A stretch of DNA of 64,000 nucleotides from Lumbricus terrestris (Eukaryota > Annelida > Clitellata > Crassiclitellata > Lumbricidae): the NCBI GenBank assembly GCA_949752735.1, contig OX457053.1:3422166-3486165 (forward strand), in the 5' to 3' direction. This document shows, in pieces, positions 10,301 to 22,300 of the stretch (positions are counted from its first letter, which is position 1; every line of letters begins with the position of its first letter). Under the pieces are notes generated by a model that worked only from the letters and a program-made list of their open reading frames with translations, made no database searches and had not been told where the DNA came from. The translations under genes and the position numbers were made by a program.

Positions 10301-13300
10301 GAAAATGATAAATAAATTAATAAGTTTTAAGCATAAGCATATTAAACAACATATTGTGACCTTTTTAGTTTTAATGATAGTTTCTGTGTTTTCGAAGTGA
10401 CTCAAAACTTTGGACAAGAAAACGATGGAAAAATAAAGAACTTTTGTGTCATTTTAAAGAGATTTTACTCTCTAAACAGACATCTTTCTACAGTCCTCTG
10501 CTGTTGAGCAGGTTTGTGACATGGACGACCTCGTGTTCCCTCCGACCTCCTCCAACCTTCTCTGTCCTGCTCCAGACGTATGAACTCAAAGTGTAAAGAA
10601 AATCGACGTAAGCCTGGTTTTGATCAGATGGGTCACATTAGCAACAAGCACAGCAGAGAAAAGAGAACCAGTGAACATAAGACACGTCATCGCACCTTCG
10701 CTCGTTTCGCTGACGTTCCGGACTCCTCCGAAGAATTCTGTTGCTTCGACTGCGTTGTCCGTTGAATCTGAAACGTTGCATTGTTGTCTGAATCCCATCC
10801 CACGTTAACAACGCAATTCAATGCAGTAAAAACTCAACACTCGAATATGTACAGGGTGGGCCAAAAAAAGACCCGTAGGTTTTTTGCCAATATCTTGGCC
10901 AGAAGTAAGAATTTCAAAATGAAAAAACCTAGGGGGTCTTTTTTGTATATCTCTCGACGTCAAACCCACACAGAATTTCGGCTGGGACTCTTCCAACACT
11001 TTGGCCACCTACGTACGATTGGCACAAAAGCAAAAGATGCTACAGATGCGGTAAGTTTAGATCCGATGCTACTGCTTGTCATGCCTCTGCATACCCTATG
11101 CTGACAAACCACAGCGACTGGATACTCCCTTAAGCCTCGTTCACATAATCTACAGATATTATGTGTGATTCGCTGATTGGAAATGGATTTAATCCCAGAA
11201 TGTGACTTGTCTGCCACTAATACTGAATTATTTCGCTTAGCTTCAATTTAACTCATCTTTTACCACCAATTATTGCTTTGACATCTATAACGATGTATTA
11301 CGATTATATATCCCATTTTGTGTTGACTTATTCACTTACTCAGCTTCCTCCCACCATCCACTTCGTTCATCCAACTGATTTGACCTCATTAGTTCCTCGC
11401 TCTAGAACTGTTATGCCTCATTCTCAATCATTTGCATCAATAGGTCCTTCTCTTTGGAATTCGCCTTCCCCTTCCGCTTGCTCTACACTTTTGCTTGGCA
11501 GTCTCTCTTCTTCCTTCTCTTCTCAAAAACCTGCTTCTTCTCGCGGAAGTCCTGCGCACTGGGAGCGCTTCTGAACGGTTCACCCTACTAGATGGTTTTA
11601 TAAATGCTCAAATACTATACAATACATTGAATACAACACTTAACAGACATCACCCATTACTTTGCACATACCCCACTGTACCTCAAAATCCCAAACCACA
11701 CCAGACGGCAATCAACTTTTTAGACCACTCACCGGATTTTGTCGGTGAGTTGAGTTCTTCGATCTCTGAGTTGAGCAGCGCGGGTGGCAGATGGAGCCGA
11801 TAGATGAGCAACAGACGATCGCTCATCTCCGCTCGGCAGACGTTGCTCAGACACCAGACGAAGTCACGGAAGTTTATCACGTCATTCGTCGTCAGCAGCT
11901 GAAAGACAATGTCACGCAAAACACTCACGACGACATGAGGCATGGTAACGGCAATGCATGAAAATTATACTTAAGGTAAAGGAAAGGTAAAAGTAATGTA
12001 CAGGTATGGTAAGGTAAAAACAGGTAAATGTAAAGGTAAGAGTAAGGTAAGGTATTTAAAGGTAAAGCATAGGTAAGGTAAGGTAAAACAAAGGTAAAAC
12101 AAAGGTAAGCAAATCATAAAGAAAAGGCAAGATAAAGGTACATATGGCAAGGCAAATGAAACGTAAAGGTAAGGTGAAGGCAAAGTAAAGTAAAAGTAAG
12201 ATAAAGGCAAACTATAAACTACCTAAGACTTTCCTCTTTGACCAGGCCTGGGTCAGGAGCACCTCTGAGTAGCTATCTTGAAGGGGTGCTATATAAATAT
12301 CAAAGATAGATAGATTTCATAGATAGATTCAGCAAGTAAGTATGCATACAAAATTGTACATATATGCATTTGTCAATGTATGTACCGCGGATGTAAAGCA
12401 GGTATGGTAAGATAATGTATGCTATGGTAAAATAAGGCAAAGGTATGGTATAATTGCATATATGAACGAATCTATGTATGTATATACCCGGAAAGGGGAT
12501 TGTTATCGTCATGCTTGATAAGGTGAATTGGTGATAGTATGATATGGTGATACTATGATATGGTGAATTGGTGATACTATGATATGGTGATACTATGATA
12601 TGGTGATACTATGATATGGTGATACTATGATATGGTGATACTATGATATGGTGATACTATGATACGGTGATACTATGATATGGTGACAATATGACTATGG
12701 TATTCCTTTCACTAACCCGGAACATTCTTGTAGCCAGTATGTCTGCGTGTTGACCATTCGCCCACGGACTGAGCGCGAGGAAGAGCGTTCGAAATTGATC
12801 GAAGTCAATCTTGTATTGTTCATAGAATGGTTTCAGCGGATCGTATTTGTCGACGAGATCGACCGGCGTTAGAGTCAGTGCGCCTCGCCAGTAGCAAACG
12901 GACAGATATTCCTCCTATAGATAATTATTAAAACAGCGAACAAATGTTTTTAAATTACACAACTATCGTCTTTTATCTGCCAACCATGTCTATCTGTCCA
13001 CGTGATTCTCTGTCGCTATGTTTGGTGGTGGTATTTACAGTTTAACATCACTGTGTGGTAACAAAGACCATTAGCGAAGTCCTCCTCCTTTATCCAGGCT
13101 TGGGACTGGCACTGGCAGAGTGCAACCAGTGGCGAGTTCGCTATGTTTGAGTTAGTGCTGAGTGAGTGAGTGAGTAAGTTGAGTGTGTGAGACAATCAGT
13201 CAGTAGCCAGTCAATTAGTCAGTCAGTTCATCCATCAGTGATTAAGTGAGTGGATTAGAGAGTGAATTAGCGAGTGAATTAGTGAGTGAATTACTGAGTG

Positions 13301-16300
13301 AATTAGTAAGTGATTTAGCGAGTGAATTAGTGAGCAAATTATTGAGCAAATTAGTGAGTGAATTAGCGAGTGAATTAGCGAGTGATTTAGTGAGTGAATT
13401 AGTGAGCAAATTAGTGAGTGAATTAGTGAGTGATTTAGTGAGTGATTTAGTGAGTGAATTAGTGAGTAACTCAATCAATCAGTAATTCAGTCAATCAATC
13501 AAGAACATCAAATCGCCAGTCAGTCAATCAATTCCTAATACTTCAAATCAACGAATAAAAAATCAAACTTCAATCAATAACTCAAATACATAAATTATCA
13601 ATTGCATCCATTCGTCAGTTGATAAACCGCTCCCTCCATGCACTTCAATTGCGCACTCATCCAACCAACCCCACCAGACAGCCTGGAAAACTCTTCCTTA
13701 CCCGGAAGACGGAAAACAGTTGCTCCAGATCCTTGCCCTGGAAAAGCGCGTCGTTCGACACGCTGTGCAACACGTTCTTCATCGTTGCATCTTCCAACGT
13801 CTTCAACCAAACAACACACAACGCCATCAACAACAACACGATGAACAACGACAACATTATGAAACGTTAAAAGAAGAACATTAAGGAATCATTTTGCATT
13901 TGATCGACTCAGTCAGAAAGTGACAAGACAAAAGTTCAAAAGGAAACTTTATTTAATATAATTGCTAGTATAATTTTCATGGATTAAAATTGTATATGCA
14001 CTGGTCGCTGCTGTTAAAAATACCATCATCCTCGTTGACACAAATCGCATAAAGTTGTATAATAGTAAATAAGGAAACCGAATGAGTTTCAAGGGATTCT
14101 GCCACAACGCCAATGTTGCCAAAAAACATTGAGAAGCATAGGTCCGAACAACTATGACTTACTTTAAAAAACTACAACTAAACCCAAAAAATCATATTGA
14201 CATCCCTTGAACTTCTGGCACCATACAAATAACCAGATAGTTATATAACAGGTATGTAGTACAACTCACCTGGACAACTTTTAGACGATGTTTAATGCGA
14301 AGTTTAGTGATGTCCTGGTTCGTGATCTCACCGTACTTGCTGTACGCAACGTAGATGAGCTCAGAGATATCCATTGTGCCCTGGAAGTAAATAAGTAAGC
14401 ATCAAAATCAAGACTTGATAGGATAATTTTTGTATTGTCATCAAGCATCGAAAACATCAGCAAATTTCAGCAATACGAAATTCATTTAAGTTCTTTGCTA
14501 ATCAAATACAGCCACATCTTCTACCATAAAGAACATGTTTCTTAGCATCACAGGGTTAAAACTAAGAAGCAACATAATATACTCCGCTGCCAGGGAGCCC
14601 CCCAACCGCCATTTCTCTGCGCTCACCCTCCAGAGGCGACTTTGTGGTTAAACATACACACAGCCATCAGTGGTGGTGTAGTGGTGGCATTGTTGCCTTG
14701 AAGCCGGAAGGTTCAAGGTTTGAATCCACCTCAAGTCGCCGCGTAGGGACCTTGGGGAGCGCCTCTGAGTAGAGTGCTTGAAGGGGCGCTATAACAAGTG
14801 CACATACAAATCAGACATAAGGCTTTCTAGATTGTGGGTCCCTCTGTTTTGAATAGCCCCCCTATGCCTGCATTCCCTTACGTGGTACTTGTTCAACTCT
14901 TTTTATAAACTACTGAAGGTTTTCCTCTTTGGCCGTGCCTCGCTCGGTAGCGCCTCTGAAAAGTCATATAGTCCTCATCCAGATAGATAGATATTACAGG
15001 ATTCGAACTGTCTGGCAGCCATGCAAGGCGATAACTTTTATTCATAACACAATTTCCTACGTTTACATCTTTTTCCGTTGCCTCCGAAGCCACATCCTCA
15101 TCATTGTCTGCTTCGCGCGCTGTCTCCTCGGCCAACTTCTCACGTTTGACGATGCTTTCGAGGAAGGAGTTGACGGTCTGAACTGCGGCTCCATCCTCCT
15201 TACACTTCACCAGATCCTCCTTGATGGCATCCAGGATTGCCAAAGTTATTTGGAAGATCACCTGACGCAACAGCAACAAACAGCGTTTAATTTATATCCT
15301 AAAATTACAGTTTAACTGGTATCTTAAAATTACAATCTATCTTGAAATAACAAATCATTTTAAAATTACAATCCATCTTAAAATAACAAATCACTTTAAA
15401 ATTACAATCCATCTTAAAATAACAAATCATTTTAAAATTACAATGCATCAGAGCGAAGATCAGGAAATTTCACAATTAGAAGTTCAGAGTATCACAAATT
15501 AAAATAAGGAATCATTTAACTAAATAAAATATTTTCTAAGAAATACACTCCCTGCAACCTACCCTGGCCCCCCTGCAACCTACCCTGGCCCCCTGCAACC
15601 TACCCTAGTCCCCTGCAACCTACCCTAGTCCCCTACAACCTACCCTAGTCCCCTGCAACCTACCCTAGTCCCCTGCAACCTACTCTGACCCCCATGCAAC
15701 CTACCCTGGCCCCCTGCAACCTACCCTGGCCCCCTGCAACCTACCCTAGTCCTCTGCAAACCTACCCTAGCTCCCGCAAACCTACCCTGGCCCCCTTCAA
15801 CCTACCCTGGCCCCCTGCAACCTACCCTGGCTCCCTGCAACCTACCCTGGCCCCCTGCAACCTACCCTAGTCCTCTGCAAACCTACCCTAGCTCCCGCAA
15901 ACTTACCCTGGCCCCCTGCAACCTACTCTGGCCCCCTGCAACCTACCCTGGCCCCCTGCAACCTACTCTGGCCCCCTGCAACCTACCCTGGCCCCCTGCA
16001 ACCTACCCTAGTCCTCTGCAAACCTACCCTAGCTCCCGCAAACTTACCCTGGCCCCCTGCAACCTACCCTGGCCCCCTGCAACCTACCCTGGCCCCCTGC
16101 AACCTACTCTGGCCCCCTGCAACCTACCCTGGCCCCCTGCAACCTACCCTGGCCCCCTGCAACTTACCCTGACCCCCTGCAACCTACCCTGACCCCCTGC
16201 AACCTACCCTAGTCTCCCTGCAACCTACCCTAGTCTCCCTGCAACCTACCCTGGCTCCATCGTAGAAGAAACAGTCCATGATTCTGACGGCGTAATCAAA

Positions 16301-19300
16301 AGGCAGGACGCTGAAAATACGTAAAGCAGACATCAGATTAGCATCGAAAGAGTGACAAAAATAACGAAAGAGTGACAATAAAGAAAGAGTGACACTGCGA
16401 CAGTAATGAAAGAGTGACAATAACGAAAGAGTGACAACAACGAAAGAGTGACAATAACTTGAGTGACAATAATGAAAGAGTGACAATAAAGAGTGACAAT
16501 AACGAAAGAGTGACAATAATGAAAGAGTGACAATAATGAAAGAGTGACAATAACGAAAGAGTGACAATAATGAAAGAGTGACAATAATGAAAGAGTGACA
16601 ACAATGAAAGAGTGACAATAAAGAAAGAGTGACAATAATGAAAGAGTGACAATAATGAAAGAGTGACAATAAAGAAAGAGTGACAATAATGAAAGAGTGA
16701 CAATAAAGAAAGAGTGACGCAAGAAAGGAACGAGAAATCAAATAGCAATTTAAAAGGAGCAACAGAACTATTACTGTCATACAATGCTAGAAGAATCAGA
16801 CATTACATGACACAGGTCTTAGAACCTTGGGAGAGCCAGTCCCAAGTTTGGAGAAAGCAGGAGGGCAACACCAAAACCTTTTACGGCAGTGTTGTTAAAG
16901 AGTACCTGACCAAACAACTAGGTCATCCCATCGGATAAACCTGAGAACGACCCGACCCAATTTCACCAACCACAGTTCACGACCTCTGACACGAAGAGCA
17001 AAGGTTAAAGGTTATGGTCTGGATGGTGATCCAACCTGAGAAAGATGGTGAGAAACCATGATAGCGAGATGAGACTCATCATGCTGAGGTGCTGCATCTG
17101 GAACGACATCGACGGAATGTACGCCTCCACCAACTCCTCAAATACACCTGACAACAGCAACAACAACAAGCGTCGTCATCATCGTCATCATCATCATCAT
17201 CATTGTTATCCATTTATCATTTTTGATCAATCAATCAATCAATCAATCGTAATTTACATAGCGCCCCTTCAAGGTACCTACTCAGAGGCGCTCCCGGCCG
17301 AGATCAAGTGAAAAAACCAGTCTTCAACAGTTTGTGAAATTGAGAACAGCTTGGGAGGTGTCGCATAATCAAGGGAAGTCCATTCCATATTGATATTATT
17401 TAACAACTACCTTTAATATCAATATCATCATTAATTTCAAAATTGCTACACTGTTATCATCCCAATTATTATCACCACTTATTATCAATTATCACCATCA
17501 TTATCATTAATTTACAACAATATTATTTGTTAATATACGTTTATTTTATCGTCATTATCATCATTAACATTAATGCTATATCACCGTTATGATCATGGTT
17601 TATAAATTTATTAAGTGACACAACCTATTGACCAATGGGACTCTGTGGAGCACTTGTAAACAAGCAAACCAACCTTAACTTCTACTAACCTTGATCGACC
17701 TGGACACCCACAACCTTGTTGTTGTAGTAATCGGGTAGGAGCCGTTCGCAGATGGCTGTCAGCAGCCAGAACGCTTCCTCTTCACTGAGGTAGAGAAGCA
17801 GGACGCTCGTTACGATGTTGATGCCCTGACAGTAACCTGGTTTAAATGCACACACAATAATGATAAATGGATAATGATGATGACGACAATACTATGATGA
17901 TGATAATGATGATGACGACGCTTGTTGTTGCTGTCGACAGGTGCATTTGAGGAGGTGGTGGAGGCGTACATTCCATCAATGTCGCAAAATGCCACATCAT
18001 CGCATTAACATTCAAAGTGAAAAACAAGAGGAGGAGGAGGAGGACGAGGACAAAGAGGAACAGTATGAGGAAAATGATGCGGAAGAAAAGGAGGAGGAAG
18101 AGAAGAAATAGAAGAAGTAGGAAGAGAAGGATCAAGAGGAGGGGAAAGAGGAAGATGAGGAAAAAGAGCAAGAGAAAGAGGGCGAGGTAGAGCCGGATTG
18201 TTAATTAATCTGTGATAAGCTTTGCCACACTTCAACGTTCAATGTCAAACTACAACTATACTGAGTACTTTTCATTTCCTTTCAGGCCAAGTTCTGTCAA
18301 ATTCTCATCACAAGATATCGTGGAAGTTACACAAAATAAATAACAATCCAACAAATTGCCAAAAATTTCGGTCATTTTACAAAGTCCGTGCTTTTACAAA
18401 ATGCCCGTAACCTTATACAATTATGTAGCAGAGAGTGCTGCATAAAAACTTTGCTGTTGTCAGTCCATCTTTCTTCAATAAGTTACCTAGCAGTCTCCTT
18501 AATGAAGGCACTTCTTGGTCTTTCTTTGCTTCTTTTCCACATGCATTTGAAAACTTTGACAGTGGTTTGGCGCTGTCAGGTCGGGAGCGCCTTGGAGTAG
18601 TTTCGCTTTAAGTTGAGGTACTATATTAATTCACGATTACGATTATAACCACAGTTAGGTCGTGTCCATCCATACCGATGTTTGGATTCTTGAAAGCGTA
18701 TGCCGTCAGGACTCGTCTCAACGCGTCGATTCCAACGTCGCTCTGGAACGCCGGATGTTCGGGAAGCGAACGGTGGAGATCGCGTTCGATCTCATCCGTC
18801 ATAAAGTTCTCCATGTTCGCGCTCTTCTTAACGAGACTGCTGTACAGCTTAGGATGCGTCGTCATCTGAAAAACCAGTCAGATCTTACAAACCAGTCAGA
18901 TTAAATACAAACCAGTCAGACTAAAACTTTCAGATCAAAACCAGTCAGATCAATTCAAGACAGATCAAAACCAGTCAGATACCGAGAGAAAAGGCAGGAT
19001 ATGAGGCAACAGAAAGATGAGAAAAGAATACTAGAGAGGGCGTAGGGCGTAGCGAGCTGATGGTGGAAGGAGGAATCTATGCAGACAAAGCATCTGAAAC
19101 GAACCATGGCAGTCCTGACATGGGGAAAAAAGGTTGAGCCGATCGGATGATCTAAGATGAAGCAGTGAAGTGGAGAGGTAGAGAGCGGATGAAGCACGAC
19201 ATCATGAAGATACTTTGGAGCAAGACCCAGTTAAGAAAGTTTAGGGGAAAAAATAAAAAATAAAAAAACACGTAGACATACTGCAGTTTGCCAATTTGAA

Positions 19301-22300
19301 TTGAATAAATGAATACTATTACCATAAGAAAGACGATCAAACCTCGTGAATCGCTCCGGAATAGACCATCCAGATTTCTGAGCGAAGGGAATTCGGAATG
19401 CCATCGAGTATCAGCTTGTGCAGTTCGTGCGTTCGATACATGCAGACGCCTCTGCATGCGACACAACACAAACATGTGACACAAACATGTGACACAAACA
19501 TGTGACACAAACATGTGACACAAACATGTGACACAAACATGTCAACTTATTGAAAAAATAACACAGATCACTAACACCCACCTTGTATGGTTAAAACCAC
19601 GCCTAAATGATTACTGATTATCCAAGTTCGATATAAGTCCTGCAATTTAGAATGCAATTTAGAATGCAAGTCAACTAAGAGGAGGATAACAAGGGTGAAG
19701 CACAATACTAAAACAATGTAATTGCTGAACATGGATAAGTAGCGATAAAAGCATCAATGTGAAATCCTATTCCTGATACTATTATTATATCATCAATCAT
19801 TATGCCTAGCGTTTGCTCAGATGTGTTTATTCGCAGGCCTAAAACTTCCATCTTCAGCCGAGGTTGGGTTGGAAACGCTATCGAGTAATGACGATGCACT
19901 GTCGTTATATAAATCTCCACAGCGAATGATAATTGAATGATTCATTTTATGAATTAACTAATGTGCATCTATTAAGCAACCACGGGCCCGCTTAGCTACC
20001 AGACAGTGACAAGCCTTCTCGGTTGTGGGGCCGTCAATCTGGAATGACCTCCCTCCTAACCTTCATCTCCTCCACCTGACCAGTCAATCTTTATTTCTTA
20101 AATCTCTTAAATCTTTTTTCTTTTGCCATGGCTAAGCTGGGAGCGCCTCTGAGTACCGGTAGTTTCTTGAAGGGGCGCTATATAAATTCTAATAATGAAT
20201 GAATGAACCAAGCAACAATGGCAGAGAGCCACTGTGAGTGACGGGCCTGTTCAAGGTCTCTACACACAGTAACAGTCTCAAAGCAGACAACACTCAAACC
20301 CATGCCATGGTACTCTATGCATCCAAAAGCAAACTTCCAACCAATAGACCTTTGAGTGCGACAGATACCTTCCGTATTCAGCGAAATGCTTTTCCCACAT
20401 ACGAAATTTCTTCAGATCCTTTGCGGTGAGCTCCGTGGAAGAAGAGCCGTGGACAAAGAGCGTGCTGAGAGCCGGCTGGAAGGAATCCTTGATCTCAGCC
20501 GTCGTTGGCTCTGCAGAAAAAAAGATCTGTTTAAATGGAAAAGTGACAAGCTCGGAGTGTTTAGGGGGCTAATGGGTTGAAAGATCACACATTTTAAATT
20601 TCCAGATTTTTTACTGCTTCTTGTGTATTTTCTAGTTTTGCAACCATGTCATTTGGAAAACCAAACGGACACCCCGAAATGGAAAACCCTCAAAATGAAA
20701 ACCCCAAAATGGAAAACCCTCAAAATGAAAACCCAAAATGGAAACCCCAAAATGGAAAACCCAAAATGAAAACCTTAAAATGGAAACCCCAAAATGAAAG
20801 ACCCCCAAAATGAAAAACCCCCAAACGGTAAACCCCAAACATTTTTTGGCTACAGATATCATGCAAAGCAATGCAAATCCATCATAAGAGAGAAACACTG
20901 GACGAGACCGGTAGAGTTGGCTGGCGGACTGGAAGGACTCGGAGGAACGGCGAGAATCTGTGACGGACTGCGACAGAACTCCGGCTGTTTGAAGAGCAGA
21001 TCAGAAATCCTCTCGAGCATGAAATCACGATCGGTCAATTCGGCAAAGAGGAAATTCGACTGGAAAGACAGAAAGTCAACTTTACAGCTGATAACCTTAC
21101 GAAAACAAAAACTAAACGTCCAATTGATCCTGAACTGGAAAATAAGATTTCAGTCGTTCGAATGAAATCATGATTATATTTTTTTAAATAGGTCATCCTA
21201 AATCATTTTATAATATGTAATTTATGTAAGTTTCTACATTCATCCTGATATAAATTCAATAGAAATAGACAAAGCATATATAATTCCATCTGATCAATTG
21301 ATTTTTTGTATCGGATAGCGGTATGTCCATTGGTTTTTATACCAATAAACGAATATAATAATATAAATTCAATAGAAATAGACAAAAAATATATAATTCA
21401 TATGAAGCATATATAATCTGCCATTGACTTTCAAGTTAATCTTTTAGACATTCATACTACACATTCCACAAACCAGAAATAACACTCTGCCTTCATTCAT
21501 TCATTCATTTCAGACATTTGTATAGGACCTCTTCAAGAGTATCTACTCAGAAGCGCTCCCGGCCTTGATTGACTCAATCCAGATCTGCTTCGCTTGCATA
21601 GGTTCCTCTTTTTGGAATGGACTTCCACCATCAGTTCACTTTGCCTTTCTATCTGACAGTCTTTCATCGTCTTTCTCTTGCCTCTAATCAGCTGCCTTTT
21701 CCTCAGGGCTGATTGCATTGGCGGCGCTTCTTAAAGACCTTTTGCTGAGAGAAGCAGCTTATAAATGGACAGATACAATACACATACAATACACATACAA
21801 TACACATACAATACACATACAATACACTCAACAATGTCAGCTGCACAATTTGCACTAAAAAACCTGACTCCTTGATCTTGCAACGAGTTCCCACAGGAGC
21901 TACGCCTGCTTCCTAGCGTTCTTACGCATTTTTTTTATTGAACTCAAAACTCTACTTTTTGCTGTGCTAGAGTCAGGAGCGCTTCTGAGAAGTCGACGTT
22001 GAAATAGGCACAATACAATACAAACTCTTGAATGAATGGATTAAAAGGAGCTGTATAATGTGTATATGTAATTTCTGCACAACCAGCATATTGTATTGTA
22101 TCGTATACCTTTCCTCGCGTCGAGAGCAGAATCGCATCTGGCAGAACGTTGTTCGAACTGTTTTCGATCTTCTCGACGATATTAATCTCCGACATCGGTA
22201 TGACAAGCGTCACCATTGCTCGAACCTACGTAGAAAAACACAAATTAAATTCACTTCAGCTTAATCGGCTGCAAACTCCTGGAAAGAGAGGGAGAGGAAG

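Noticed and set aside
11278..11574. Host gene encoding LVPRSRTVM protein
   Set aside because: LVPRSR and GPSLWN mark a truncated LINE reverse transcriptase C-terminus, repeated at 27290, 50184 and 63590.
16184..16784. 129-198 codon minus frames rich in [14 protein letters not shown]
   Set aside because: Minisatellite translation that runs by chance into true exon 20; only 16250-16310 is coding.
17941..18000. Alternative or mutually exclusive copy of exon 19
   Set aside because: The copy is on the opposite strand to the gene, so it cannot be spliced in; it also ends in a stop and loses homology after 44 nt.
20899..21059. Exon 14 ending at GTCCA|GTGTTT
   Set aside because: That donor gives a frame that meets a stop in exon 15; ACCG|GTCTCG at 20909 keeps the frame into [11 protein letters not shown].
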